Position numbers and translations under genes: made by a program
In this document: piece after piece, positions 1-9,928 of the stretch
Numbering within the stretch: the first letter of the stretch is position 1
Layout of the letters: each line of letters begins with the position of its first letter
From: Rhizomicrobium electricum
Lineage (GTDB): Bacteria > Pseudomonadota > Alphaproteobacteria > Micropepsales > Micropepsaceae
Direction: 5' to 3'
Assembly (NCBI RefSeq): GCF_011762045.1
Contig: NZ_JAASQS010000003.1
Coordinates: 124,001-188,000 of the forward strand
DNA: 64,000 bases
The notes under the pieces: generated by a model
What the model was told of the DNA's origin: nothing
What the model saw: the letters and a program-made list of their open reading frames with translations, nothing else
Databases searched by the model: none

Positions 1-432
1 CCCACCGGCTTTCGCAATGAACAATCCAAAGGTCAGGATTCCGAAGGCCAATGTCCATGCCAGTGCAGCATCGCGAAGGCGGTCATAGCTGTTCGTGATA
101 GCGGCGCTCCGCTCTGCTGTGACGGACCGGATCAGAAGTGTGAACGCGAGAGCGATCACCAAGCCGATATTAACCGGCATTTGGAATGGAACGCTCTTTC
201 CGGAATAGGCGATCATTTGATAGGCGATGTCGGTAAGAACACTCAGCGAGACAATGAAAGCGATGTCGGCCAAGTGCTGACACAAGCAATTCACATCTCG
301 AGCAGAGATCAGAAAGCCAGAACGGTGCGAAGGAGACGCACTCCTGAGGCCCTGTACATTCGTCGGTGCGATTGAAGACGCATCCTTCCACGTCGTGCGC
401 CGCCTAGAAGCGCCACCGAGTACAAATGGCAC
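1..432 (-). CDS. Partial membrane glycosylphosphotransferase (EPS priming type), N-terminal part
   Basis: Reading leftward, the frame is open from about 432 to the window edge and encodes several hydrophobic segments followed by a YDRLRDAALAWTLAFGILTF stretch and then FIAKAGG. This arrangement (membrane helices, then R-L-R...W...F...K) is what I know from the N-terminal half of WcaJ/ExoY-like polyprenyl glycosylphosphotransferases, which place the first sugar phosphate on undecaprenyl phosphate. The catalytic C-terminus lies outside the window. The start is uncertain: GTG at 432 or GTG at 294; neither has a clear ribosome binding site. It is the last gene of the leftward EPS block, downstream of the ligase-like gene. 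Confidence 0.55.
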   Translation of the reverse strand, partial: MPFVLGGASRRRTTWKDASSIAPTNVQGLRSASPSHRSGFLISARDVNCLCQHLADIAFIVSLSVLTDIAYQMIAYSGKSVPFQMPVNIGLVIALAFTLLIRSVTAERSAAITNSYDRLRDAALAWTLAFGILTFGLFIAKAGG

Positions 433-609
433 TGCACTTTTTGTTGGCTTAAAAAGATGTGTTTCCGTCACCCTCGACACCCCCCAGCGGTATCGACCTC
501 AAAGACGAAGTCTCAACTTCACGATTACTCTTTTACTTCTTGTTCAGCATCGAAGCGACAGTACCGGAAAGAATATCTATCGTAGAGGGAAATAATGACA
601 CATAGTTAG

Positions 610-631
610 CAGGCAGGAGTGCCTGTTTTTT
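610..631 (+). terminator. Intrinsic terminator without an upstream gene
   Basis: CAGGCA-GGAG-TGCCTG forms a perfect 6-bp stem with a 4-base loop and is followed directly by seven Ts on the + strand. Both flanking genes are on the - strand, so it ends no annotated gene. It may end a short unannotated + strand RNA starting somewhere after 430. Confidence 0.6.
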
Positions 632-678
632 CAGCGCACTTTCCTTTCGATGATGCGTTTCCGCTTTAGTTCGTAAAA

Positions 679-2094
679 CTAACGTTTCACCTCAGACAGA
701 GACTGTGCAGCACCGATAGCAAGCAATGTTGCGAAAGACAGTGACACCGAAGGCAATTGCAAACTGAAATCAACACAGGAATGTACAGCTACTAGTACAG
801 TTGCGCCGATTGCAGCAGACGAGAACACGCGATGCCGGTGACGAACGAACAGCGCGCGGGCATTCCAGCCCGACAGCCATAACAGAGCCCCCCACCAAGC
901 AACGGCAGCAGGAAGTCCGACTCCAGCTGCGAATTCGAGGTAATCGCAGTGTGCCTTGTCCATGACATGTGGAAAAACCTGAACGGCATAAAGCGGATAG
1001 GCGTCTTCGAAGGTCCCCAGCCCGAGTCCCAACAGCGGAGCGTCGGCGATCATTCGGCGTGCGCTATCCCACAACGCAAAGCGGACCACATCGACTGTAT
1101 CGCTGGGCAACAAATGGTCGAGCCGGTTCGCAAGCGTGTCGCCATTGAATATTAGGATGATTATAATCGGCATCACGGTGGCAAGCGCTCCAAGCCCGGC
1201 CCACATCCGGCCCGCTCGGCCGCGCGATAGCACGATGGCGATGAGCGCCAGCGTGATCATCCCGGCCATGGTCGCGACAAAGCCGGCGCGCGAAGCCGAT
1301 GCCACGACGCCTGCAAAGCAGAGGATCAAAGCGATCAAAACAAAGGCACCCCGGCCGAAACAATATTGCAAGGTCGTCTCGGCCAACCGGCGCAGTCCCC
1401 GCCCGGCCAAAATGGAATGCGTACCGTCGCTGCAGAGCTTGGCGACGGCAGCCAGCGCACCCAGCCCGCAATAGGTAGCGAAAGAGTTATGCAGCATGAA
1501 CGACCCGGACATCAGCCGGTTCGAATACGGCACCGTGTAAAACACGTTGACCTGCTGGACGTCGATAAACAGAAGGACGAAAGCGTAAAGGGCATAAAGC
1601 GCTGTGATCGCAATCACCGCATTAAGCAGCAGTTTGGCAGTCTCCACCCTCCTTGCCATGTGGAAAGCCAACCACCCGGCCATGATATAGCCAGCGAGAT
1701 TGACGACCTCGCTTTCGGTCCGCCACGGATTGAGGGAAATCGCACCTTGGAGGCTTTTTCCGAGAGCGTCGGCTGCCAACCCCCAAACCGGATGCACCCA
1801 AGCGGATGGGACGCCCGGAAGGGTCTGCACAACAGCCCATCCGAGCGTCAGCCCAAACAGCACGAAAGGTACGATGAGCACGCGACGGTAACGCCGCTCG
1901 AGTACCGCCCCATGGATCGTACCGAGAACCCACAGCACCCAACTAACTGCGATCAGAATGTGCTGTACGCCAGGAGCCCAGCGGATCGCGCCCCCAAGCG
2001 GAAATGGCGCCCAAAGAAGTGTGGCGATATAGACCGTTATAGCGGCTCCGCGCAGCAATCTGGCGACATCGAACTCCGGACGTCCATCGCTCAT
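679..2094 (-). CDS. O-antigen ligase/polymerase-like membrane protein
   Basis: A 471-residue protein with about ten or more hydrophobic helices. Near residues 195-215 it has an [14 protein letters not shown] motif typical of the Wzy_C/O-antigen ligase family (usually F-x-N-x-N-x-F-A-x-Y), and a large periplasmic loop with [15 protein letters not shown] near residue 350, where this family carries its G-x-G-x-G/F...P signature. It would polymerise or ligate lipid-linked glycan at the periplasmic face of the inner membrane. Its ATG overlaps the stop of the upstream gene by 4 bases (ATGA), so the two are translationally coupled. Which polymer it acts on cannot be told from the sequence. Confidence 0.85.
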
Positions 2095-2813
2095 CGAGGT
2101 GCCGCCTTCTGCCGTTCGCGCGCAAGCCAGCGATTAATCTGACGGATTTCATCCGGCGCAAAAGCGCGGGTCACGAGAGCGGCACCTTCGGCCGACTGGC
2201 ACAAGACAACCAGCTGATCCTGCAAAATTGGCGTTTCCCACAACAACCTGACCTGGGCGATGCTGGCAGCCTGTGTGTCGGGGTCGAGAATTGCCCACTG
2301 TTTTGCGGCGGCGTTCAAACGAGGCGTTATCAGCCAATACTCGCGCGGTGCCAGCGCGATCGATTGCGACAACGCCCTTGTGGAGAGCGCCTTGTTGGAT
2401 GAAGTGGTCGCTTCGCTCAACAACCACCAACCGCGGGCTGAGGCAGGAATCCGGGAGAGCCCCTCTTCCAGGACGGGAACGAGGTTTGCGGGATTTTCCC
2501 CCGCATGCATCCGAGCTTCCGTTCGCTGCAAAGTCGGTTCGCCATTGCGCGCACTCGCCTTTGCCAGGCTTTCAGCGGCGTGGACATATGCCACCGTCGG
2601 AAGCGGCCGTTGCGCGACCATATAGACGGGAACCGGGACGGCTCCATCCTGTGCAACACCATCGCGAAAATGCGAATAGGAAAATGCTGCCAGGACGACC
2701 GCTGGCAGCAGAAGAGCCGCCGTGCGGAGCGCTCTAGTCGGCGTAATATTTGCTGTAGTGGTGATAGCTTTGGTAGCCATAGCTGTAATAGCGGAAGCGT
2801 TCGTTATCGGCAC
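2091..2813 (-). CDS. EPS-locus hypothetical protein with one membrane anchor
   Basis: Up to 240 residues: an N-terminal hydrophobic segment (about residues 28-46, [16 protein letters not shown]), then a soluble, alanine-rich helical part with repeat-like spacing of residues such as [13 protein letters not shown] and [23 protein letters not shown], suggestive of TPR-like helices. The annotated start overlaps the 3' end of the tyrosine kinase gene by about 80 bp; a second ATG at 2780 would reduce this. It lies between the chain-length kinase and the ligase, with a 4-base overlap with the ligase gene, so it is probably an accessory assembly protein of the same pathway. No firm family is recognised. 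Confidence 0.7.
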
Positions 2814-4965
2814 GGGTCAGCGAAACGCCGGCTACCGGAGCCCGAACGTCCATCAGGATACGGGCGGCATTGGCAGCCGCATCGCGCGGTGTTTTCTCCC
2901 AACGAATGACCATCAGCACGGCGTCCGCCAAAAGGCTCAGGATCTTCGTGTCGTTGACCGGGAGAAGCGGCGCGGAATCGATAATCACCAAATCGAAGCG
3001 TTCCCGCAGATCGGCCACCAGCTTGCGCATCGCATTGGACGCAAGCACGTCCGTCGGACTGGCTGGCGTACTCAGACACGGCAAGATCTTGGCGTCGGAA
3101 ATCGGATCCTTATGAAGGACCTCCTCCAGCCCAGCCTTGTCGGTCAAGTATTCGATTAGCCCTTTGTCGCGCGCGCCGAGCTCGGCCGTGTTTGCCACAT
3201 TGGGACGGCGCATATCACCATCGACGATGACGGCATTCATCCCGCCGCGCGCCGCAATGCGCGCCAGACTCAGCGCAACCGTTGTTTTGCCTTCGCTCGG
3301 CACGGACGAAGTTATCACAACGACTTTCGGCTGCTTATCGACGTTGGATAGCTGCAAGCCGAGCTGCAAGCCTCGCAAAGACTCGGCAAACGACGACATC
3401 GGCTTCTTGATGACAAGTTCGGCGGCGTTGATGGGGCTGCCCTCTTTGGGCTGCGCCACTTCCGGCACAGTCGCCAAAACGGGCAAGCCAAGTGCGCGCT
3501 CAACTTCTGCCGTCGTGCGGAAGCCCGAATCCAGCCGTTCCGCCATGAAGGCCAGCATCAGCCCGAGAATGAGGCCGGCTGGTATTGAAATACCTATGGC
3601 CAGCGTCTTCTTCGGATAGCTGGCCGATGTCGGTATCTCGGGATTGGAAATGATGCGGGCATCCGGCGTCTGGATGCCTTCCTGGCCCTGGGTCTGGTTC
3701 AAACGCCCCAGGAATGCCTCGTACATGGCACGGGCCGACGTCGCGGCTGACTGCAACGCCGTAAGCTGGACGTTGGCTTGGTTCTGGCCGGCACCCTGAT
3801 TCTCCGCGTCTCTCAAGCTCCCCTGCAGCGAAGCTACATGGGACGCAGCGACATCGACATCGTTCCTGGCGGAATCGACGAAGCGCTGAATTTCTTCGTC
3901 GATCTTGCCCTGCAGCATTTGTTTCTGGGCCATCAGATCCAGCATCTTGGGATGACGGGCCCCGTATTTCGATTCCAGGTTCGCAATCTGGCTCGTCAGC
4001 TGGCTTTCCTGCGCGCGGAGCGCTGCTACAACCGGAGACGCGAGCACCTGGGAAGATGCGGCCGCGTGCCCTGTCCTTGCCAACGCCGCCAGCCGGCCGT
4101 AGTTGGCCTGCTTTTCTGCGAGATCCGTTTTTGCCGCCGTAAGCTGGGCACTTATCTGAGCTATCTGCTGCTCAACCACCGACCCGCCCGTGGTCGTGGT
4201 GGTGATGTTATGCTCGGCTTTGTATTGCTGCACGGCAGCGTCGGCCAGTTGGGCCTTTTGCGATAATTCGCTGATGCGTCCCGAAAGCCACTGCGTTGCT
4301 TTTTGCGTAGCAGAGAACTTGGCCTCGAGCTGGTCCTCGACATACGCATTGGCAACCGCCCCGGCCAGCCGAGCCGCCTTTTGCGGACTTTCCGACTGGA
4401 AGGAAACCTTCATCGCCGTCGACAGGCCAATCGGGCTTACCGAGATTCGATCGAGAAAACGATGAATAACGGCGCTGCGCTCGAGATCGACTTCTTGGGC
4501 ATCGGCTTCGGTTTTGCGGGTTCCGAACCAATTCACCGGGTTGATCGCCCCGAGCAATGCCGACAGCCCGCTGAGCTTGGGATTGAATTCGGGATCCTCG
4601 CGGAGCTTTTCCTTGTCAACGACCCGGCCGGCAAGTTCCAGCGATGTCAATATCTGCACTTGGTTCTGGATCGTCGCCTGATCCGATGGTAGACCCGACA
4701 ATACCGCCGCAGTATCTTCCAGATTGTGCTTGCGCTGGTCCAGCATCACCACGGCGGTGGCAGAATAGAGCGGCGTCATCTCCAGAACAATGACAGTAAC
4801 CAGCGCTACCACGATGGCGGCCGTGCCAACGATGATCTTGCGCCGCACCCGGATGATGCGCAGCAAGTCTAGAAGGCTAAAGCCACGCTCCTCACCGAAT
4901 TGCGTCTCAGTCTGAGGGTCCTGGGCAAAGCTCTCCGCAATCGGGATGCTCTTTTCAATTGTCAT
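2734..4965 (-). CDS. Polysaccharide co-polymerase with BY-type tyrosine autokinase
   Basis: 743 residues. An N-terminal Wzz domain follows a first membrane helix (about residues 47-67), then a long coiled-coil periplasmic part, a second helix (about 450-470), and a cytoplasmic kinase with Walker [11 protein letters not shown], Walker A' [12 protein letters not shown] and Walker [12 protein letters not shown]. The C-terminus ends in a tyrosine cluster ([16 protein letters not shown]), the autophosphorylation tail of Wzc/ExoP proteins. It sets chain length and links polymerisation to export. It heads the leftward operon that continues to the ligase and the glycosylphosphotransferase. All catalytic motifs are intact, unlike the paralogue at 13957-15981. 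Confidence 0.95.
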
Positions 4966-5030
4966 TATCCATTACCACCAGACGACAGTTTCTGTGGCTC
5001 CACGTAGTACTCTTGCCTGCCAAACTCTCG

Positions 5031-6311
5031 TCAGATGTGCAGTGCGAGGCCTATGCTCACCGTATTATCGGTATACGCGAGCGCTGGCGTATCCGTCGAA
5101 CGTTCACTGTAATTGTAGTTGACGTTCAAGCTGACATACCGATTGACGAGGTACATCACGCCGATACCCACACTTGGGTAATCGTCTGTCCGGCCGGATC
5201 CGACATAACGGGTATTGGTGTAGGCTACCCGACCTTGAACAATGACATTTGGCCGGAATTCATAGTCGGCGCTAAAAGTGACATTCTTGTTGTCGGCGAC
5301 GGAAACGCCCGACAAAACCACGTTATCGAGACTACGGCTGCCGCTGAGGTGGGCGGTGAGTACCGGCGACACATACCAATCGAGCTGGGCGCCGAAGTCG
5401 ATTCCGGAAACATCCGCAAGCGACGCAGCAAAATTCTGCTGCATATAGCCAACATAGACCTCGCCACTGATCAGATGCGAAATCTGGAGGTTCACGCCGG
5501 CATCAACACGATAGCCATGCGATGAGCGGTGGAGACCAGACCTGTCGGTGTACAAATTGAAGTCGCGTTCGTCGTAACTGACCTTCAGATAGCCGGAATA
5601 GCCCGGCGAAAAATCGTAATAGGCCTTTGCATAAGCCTGGAATTCGTTGTTATCGCGGTCGTCGTTGTAAAAGACGCCGCCGCCCGAGACCGGCGTAGTG
5701 GTCCAATTGTAGTTGTCGAACACGCCGCCCAGCCCGAAGCCCAGCCGGTTGGGCTGGTAGACCGACGAAACGTCGACATGCGTCTGAAAATAGCGGTTTG
5801 GTGCAGCCTGATATCCGGCAACATTGTTCGGTGCCGACCACAACTCATGCATCTGTCCATAGAAGACGTTGGCGGACATGTTGGCCGAGCGCGAAATGTC
5901 GAGCTTTCCGTCGGTGCCAATGTTCCAATCAGTCAGGTTTTCTTTCGTATAGGTCTGGTAGTTGTAGTAGTTGAGACCGGAATAGAGCTCAAGAAAATGC
6001 CGGCCCCATTGCGATTTCAAGCGCGCGGCCGGGGAGATCGTGAAAAACCAATCGGAAAGTGCATCCGCCGTCTTGAAAACATTATCGTCGAAGCTCGCGC
6101 TGGTATTGAGCGCGGGGAACAGACGGAAGCCTCCGAGCGGAATACCCTTGGCGTCATACGCCGGACGGGCGCGATCCATCACGCCAACATCCTGCTCGGT
6201 CATACCGACATAGGACGGCGTCGTGCCTTCTGCCTTCGCCGCCCCAGGTGCGATCAGTGCCACAACCAAAGGAACCGCAGCCGTTCTGACTGCGAGCGTC
6301 GCGTATTTCAT
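5031..6311 (-). CDS. Outer-membrane beta-barrel protein of the EPS locus
   Basis: 426 residues with an N-terminal signal peptide (AAVPLVVALIAPGAAKA, cleavage about residue 27) and the remainder made of alternating aromatic/polar strands (for example NVSADYEFRP-type and YVSLNVNYNYSERS strands), ending in a hydrophobic strand with terminal H-I. This matches the BBP2/VpsM-like outer-membrane beta-barrels often found next to Wzz/BY-kinase genes. It is probably a secretion or anchoring component for the polymer. It lies 65 bp upstream of the kinase gene in the same direction. Confidence 0.8.
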   Translation of the reverse strand: MKYATLAVRTAAVPLVVALIAPGAAKAEGTTPSYVGMTEQDVGVMDRARPAYDAKGIPLGGFRLFPALNTSASFDDNVFKTADALSDWFFTISPAARLKSQWGRHFLELYSGLNYYNYQTYTKENLTDWNIGTDGKLDISRSANMSANVFYGQMHELWSAPNNVAGYQAAPNRYFQTHVDVSSVYQPNRLGFGLGGVFDNYNWTTTPVSGGGVFYNDDRDNNEFQAYAKAYYDFSPGYSGYLKVSYDERDFNLYTDRSGLHRSSHGYRVDAGVNLQISHLISGEVYVGYMQQNFAASLADVSGIDFGAQLDWYVSPVLTAHLSGSRSLDNVVLSGVSVADNKNVTFSADYEFRPNVIVQGRVAYTNTRYVGSGRTDDYPSVGIGVMYLVNRYVSLNVNYNYSERSTDTPALAYTDNTVSIGLALHI

Positions 6312-6348
6312 CGGCTCCCCTCAACCTACCAAATCCAACGGTACTGCA

Positions 6349-6972
6349 TCACAGCTTGGTGCAGGACGGATTCAGGCAACCACCACCGCCGCCACCCGCG
6401 GCTCCGCCACCGATCGCGCCGCCACCGATACCACCCGCACCGATGCCACCAACACCGACGCCACCCGTCGCCGTCGGACCTTGCGCCGCAATGGAAGCAA
6501 GGTTGGCGAATCCGAGACTGATGGAAGCGGTCTGGTAAGACGACCGCATCGCGGCATCGCCTTCGTTGGCGATCGTTGTGGCAATCGAGTTAGCAGCCGC
6601 CACATTGGTCGTTGCAACCCTGGCCGAAGCCTGCGCGATACCGGTCCCGATGACGCCCGTCGGAACGCCTGCGAGCTCGGCGGTCTGCATGACCACCGAA
6701 GTCACGGTCGCCGCTGTGTCGCCGCCGTAAAGGCCGAGTGCGCTTTGGATGGCCTGAGCGATAGCGGCTTCCTTCGCCGCGTCAGTCGTGGCGGCCCGCA
6801 ACGCGGCCTGCAGCGACGATTGAATGGCGGCGATCTGGGTGGCAGACAAGGTAGCTTGGGCATAGGCCGGCGTAGCCGTCACCAAAACCCCTACGGTCGC
6901 GCCACCGAAGCCAAGCCCAATGGCAAAGGCTCCAGCTGCGATGCTCCTGGCGAAACTAAACGGCTTTTGCAT
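6349..6972 (-). CDS. Secreted alanine/glycine-rich protein of unknown function
   Basis: 207 residues. A signal peptide (AAGAFAIGLGFGG...ATPAYA, cleavage after about residue 38) is followed by an alanine/threonine-rich helical region and then a glycine-rich tail built from GG-I-G-A-G-G repeats (about residues 168-198), ending CLNPSCTKL with two cysteines. No known family is recognised. It sits 37 bp upstream of the barrel gene in the same direction and may be a surface or periplasmic partner of the EPS machinery. The repeat tail resembles glycine-rich surface proteins, but that is only a compositional likeness. Confidence 0.75.
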   Translation of the reverse strand: MQKPFSFARSIAAGAFAIGLGFGGATVGVLVTATPAYAQATLSATQIAAIQSSLQAALRAATTDAAKEAAIAQAIQSALGLYGGDTAATVTSVVMQTAELAGVPTGVIGTGIAQASARVATTNVAAANSIATTIANEGDAAMRSSYQTASISLGFANLASIAAQGPTATGGVGVGGIGAGGIGGGAIGGGAAGGGGGGCLNPSCTKL

Positions 6973-7453
6973 AGTACCCCCTACCAGTTACGTCTGGCGG
7001 TGAGATGCTCGACGATCACAACCGCGCATAATTCTATCTCTGCGCTATTGCCACTGACAATAGAAGACCCGCGCATCTTTATTGTTGAATTATTATGCAG
7101 TTTGCCCCGAAAGGATGTTGCGCTTCATCCATCACTGCATTGGCGAATACAGGGATAGGAGACCGCCAATTGAATCCATTGGATTCTTCCATCAACTGCT
7201 ACTTAATCTCATGTTAATAAGCATGAGTTGGACGCCTAAGTCTTGATCTAGCGACTATTGGCTGCACGACACACGAGCGAGAAATGTTCTGGGGAAATTT
7301 ATCTGAGCGCCCGTTGATCAGAACACTACAAGCACCATTCGTCCCAATGGCGAGTCGCCGCGCATGTAAGTCCTCAACACAAGACTTGGGAGGACGTGCA
7401 CCCCCGATGGACCGAATCTCGTATATATGGGCCGCCCTATCGGAGCTTGATAC
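6973..7453. other. 481-bp intergenic region between divergent genes
   Basis: The left gene reads leftward and the SseB-like gene reads rightward, so both promoters should lie here. The centre (about 7060-7250) is clearly more AT-rich than its surroundings. Two inverted repeats stand out: 7172-7186 and CTCATG/CATGAG at 7208-7213 and 7222-7227. I see no convincing reading frame. Confidence 0.5.
7172..7186. promoter_or_regulatory. Perfect 7-bp palindrome, possible operator
   Basis: GAATCCA-T-TGGATTC is a perfect inverted repeat with a one-base centre in the AT-rich divergent intergenic region. It has the size of a dimeric repressor site. No regulator is identified. Confidence 0.3.
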
Positions 7454-8143
7454 GTGTTCGCGTCTGAGAACGAGCTTGAACGAACGATGTTGTGTGCGGC
7501 GTCGGACTCATCAGCTGCGCGGGACTTCTATCGGTGTCTTTTGGAGAGCGAACTCATCGTCTTGGGAACCCGAGGCGAGCGGCTCGCCATTGACGTGGTA
7601 AAAAGCGGGGCGGGATTTTTCCATACGATCTTCACATCGCCAGCGCGGCTAACGACCTTTTCGTCCGAGGTCTTGTCGACATTTTCCATAAAGGGACGGG
7701 CCTTGTTCGAGGCTACGGGAGGTGCCCGCTTCATCGTCAACCCGCGCTCGTCGCCGGCCAAAATCCTGAACCCGGATGAAATCGCCTGGTGCCTTGAGAA
7801 CTTCAGACCGGCCGCCTTTTCCGTCCTGAAACCGGAAATCTACCCGGCCCGGCTCGTCAAAGCGCTATGCGTTCTCTTTATGAACCGTTCGCAATTACAG
7901 TCTGCCAGGCTCACTTACGTGGCTCCTCCAGGCAAAGAAGACGGAGCCCGCATCGTTATCGGCATAGAAGCGGATGGCGATATTCCGCGTTTGGTCGAAG
8001 AAATCTTCACTGCCGCGGCCGTGACCGAGCCGGACTTTCCGGTAGACGTCGCCAGTCTCGACACGAATATTGCGAACCACCCTCTGCACAAACACTTGCT
8101 GACGGTCGAGCCGTTCTACAGACGTGAGGCTTGCTACGCCTAA
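7454..8143 (+). CDS. SseB family protein
   Basis: 229 residues from a GTG start. The N-terminal half (NELERTMLCAASDSSAARDFYRCLLESELIVLG) followed by a beta-rich segment and FIVNPRSSPAKILNPDEIAWCLEN, then a second half with ARLTYVAPPGKEDGARIVIGIEADGD, fits the two-domain SseB fold (N-terminal domain plus C-terminal domain) known from enhanced serine sensitivity proteins. The biochemical function of SseB is not well defined; related proteins occur with secretion and stress functions. It is not obviously part of the EPS operons and is followed by a small unknown gene. Confidence 0.75.
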   Translation: MFASENELERTMLCAASDSSAARDFYRCLLESELIVLGTRGERLAIDVVKSGAGFFHTIFTSPARLTTFSSEVLSTFSIKGRALFEATGGARFIVNPRSSPAKILNPDEIAWCLENFRPAAFSVLKPEIYPARLVKALCVLFMNRSQLQSARLTYVAPPGKEDGARIVIGIEADGDIPRLVEEIFTAAAVTEPDFPVDVASLDTNIANHPLHKHLLTVEPFYRREACYA

Positions 8144-8233
8144 TGGATCGCGTGACTTCGCGTATACCTGCGGCCTGCCAATGGTTAGCAAAGCATGCTA
8201 TTGAAGACCGGAAGCTCCTCAACCGAGCATGAC

Positions 8234-8599
8234 ATGAAGGCTGAACCACGCGCGTTACGCGTCCTGGCTTACGATAGTCAACCAAGCCTGACATTCCTTT
8301 ATCTCGATCAAAGGCGGGATCGCGCGTTGTTATTAAGTCTCGAAATCCCTGCACCGATCAGTCGAACCGTGCCGTCGCTCTCAGCAATTACCGACGTGCA
8401 AGTAACCAAACACGAGCGCATTGAGGACAAGCCGGAATACGGCATAGTGCTTCGCATTCACGGCTGCGACCCGATCAGGTTTGGCTGTGCATCTCGCGAT
8501 CGCGCTATGTATATCATGCGCAAAATTGCACATTATCTGAAACTTCACCGCCATCCCGATGAGATAACGCCAGTTATCGACGCAGAAACAGCGTCTTGA
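8234..8599 (+). CDS. Hypothetical protein
   Basis: About 121 residues from ATG 8234 (an in-frame ATG at 8195 would add 13). The protein is mixed alpha/beta with no signal peptide or membrane helix; the central part (LTFLYLDQRRDRALLLSLEIPAP) suggests beta strands. Family not recognised. It lies 90 bp after the SseB-like gene in the same direction and converges on the Wzx gene, with 12 bp between the stops. Confidence 0.55.
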   Translation: MKAEPRALRVLAYDSQPSLTFLYLDQRRDRALLLSLEIPAPISRTVPSLSAITDVQVTKHERIEDKPEYGIVLRIHGCDPIRFGCASRDRAMYIMRKIAHYLKLHRHPDEITPVIDAETAS

Positions 8600-8611
8600 G
8601 CGAAAGGATGC

Positions 8612-9928
8612 TCAAAGCAGACGAAGAATTTTCAATCCCAGCCTGCGATGCACGTAGTGGAGCAGCAGACCGTTGGTGATCAACTGGCAGGCCGTGGTGG
8701 CCGCTGCCGCGCCCAAAAGACCGAAGGTCGGCACCAAAGCGAAGTTCGCCGCCAGATTGGCGATCGCCGATACTGCGAATACCCGTAACACATCGCGTTC
8801 GTTGCCGGACATGTTCAGGAGTACTGAGTTGGTTCCCGCCATCACGGTGATGAACTGTCCTGCCGCCAAAATCGCCAAGGCTGCGGCACCGCCGGCGTAG
8901 GCCGATCCAAACACGAAGGTGAGAATCTCTCGGTCGGCCAGAATGCAGATTCCGGCCAGCACCAGACCGCTGAGGGCCAGCCAGCCCTGCGCTTGGCGCA
9001 CCAAGGATTGCAGCCCCGCGCGGTCACCGGCCTGATGCAGGCGGGCGATGTGCGGTGCCAGTACTTCGTTGGCAACCGTCAGGCCGATGGTGACCTGGGA
9101 GGCCACCAACACCGCCGCGCGGTAAATGCCGACGTCGGCTGCATCGCGAAACAAACCCAGGACAAGAAGGTCGGCTTGCAGGTTGACGATGAGGAGTGCG
9201 TCCGTGAGCGTCAGCGGAACGATGGCCGTAACCCAGCTGCGGGTCTCGAAAGCCGCAGCGCTGGTATGCACCGGACGCGGCAAGTGGCGCATCAACAGGA
9301 CCGCACCGGACAGGAAGGCAATCGCAGTCGCCGCAACCTGCAATGCCATGGCGACGGCCGAATTGAACGGCCACAGCCAATACCACAGAGCGATGAAGGC
9401 CATGAACAGCACGGCCCGAATGCCGTTGTCGGGAAGCATGCCAAGCACGACCTTGCGCAATCCGATCAACGCACCGCCACGCACGCGGTTGAGCGCAATC
9501 AGCGGCAACAGAACGATGGCCCAAATGAATGTCGGCCGGTCCACGGCAAGCACGTGCTCTTTGAGAACCGGCAATGCGAGCGCAAGACCGGTGACCATAA
9601 TGAAACCAAGCACGACCACCAACTGATTGGCCCGCAGAAGCAGTCCCCGAATGTGCCCCCACCTCTCTTCCAATTGGTATTTGGCGATCTCGCGCGTCAT
9701 CAGCTGAGGTAAGCCGCACTGCACCGGCAGAGCCAGGAGCGTGACGACCGTCGAAGCAAAGGCGTAATAGCCGTATTGTGTCGGCATCAGCACCCGGCCG
9801 AGAAAGGCGGTAGCCAATACCCCAAACAGAAGCGCAACGCCCTTGAGAACGGCCGAACCCGCAGCACCTTTCAAGATCACCGAAAATGGCGTTCGGATGG
9901 CTGCATGTCTTTCGATCGCCTTGCTCAT
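8612..9928 (-). CDS. Wzx-type oligosaccharide flippase
   Basis: 438 residues and about twelve hydrophobic helices spread over the whole length, opening with LKGAAGSAVLKGVALLFGVLATAFLGRVLMP and TQYGYYAFASTVVTLLALPVQCGLPQLMTREIA. This beginning is typical of the polysaccharide-synthesis MOP family, which moves lipid-linked repeat units across the inner membrane. Its start overlaps the stop of the polymerase-like gene by 4 bases (ATGA), giving translational coupling. It is the last gene of the second EPS operon. Confidence 0.9.
   Translation of the reverse strand: MSKAIERHAAIRTPFSVILKGAAGSAVLKGVALLFGVLATAFLGRVLMPTQYGYYAFASTVVTLLALPVQCGLPQLMTREIAKYQLEERWGHIRGLLLRANQLVVVLGFIMVTGLALALPVLKEHVLAVDRPTFIWAIVLLPLIALNRVRGGALIGLRKVVLGMLPDNGIRAVLFMAFIALWYWLWPFNSAVAMALQVAATAIAFLSGAVLLMRHLPRPVHTSAAAFETRSWVTAIVPLTLTDALLIVNLQADLLVLGLFRDAADVGIYRAAVLVASQVTIGLTVANEVLAPHIARLHQAGDRAGLQSLVRQAQGWLALSGLVLAGICILADREILTFVFGSAYAGGAAALAILAAGQFITVMAGTNSVLLNMSGNERDVLRVFAVSAIANLAANFALVPTFGLLGAAAATTACQLITNGLLLHYVHRRLGLKILRLL

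Noticed and set aside
5529-6521. 330-codon + strand frame
   Set aside because: Antisense to the outer-membrane barrel gene; the composition (long runs of R, H) is a shadow of high-GC coding sequence.
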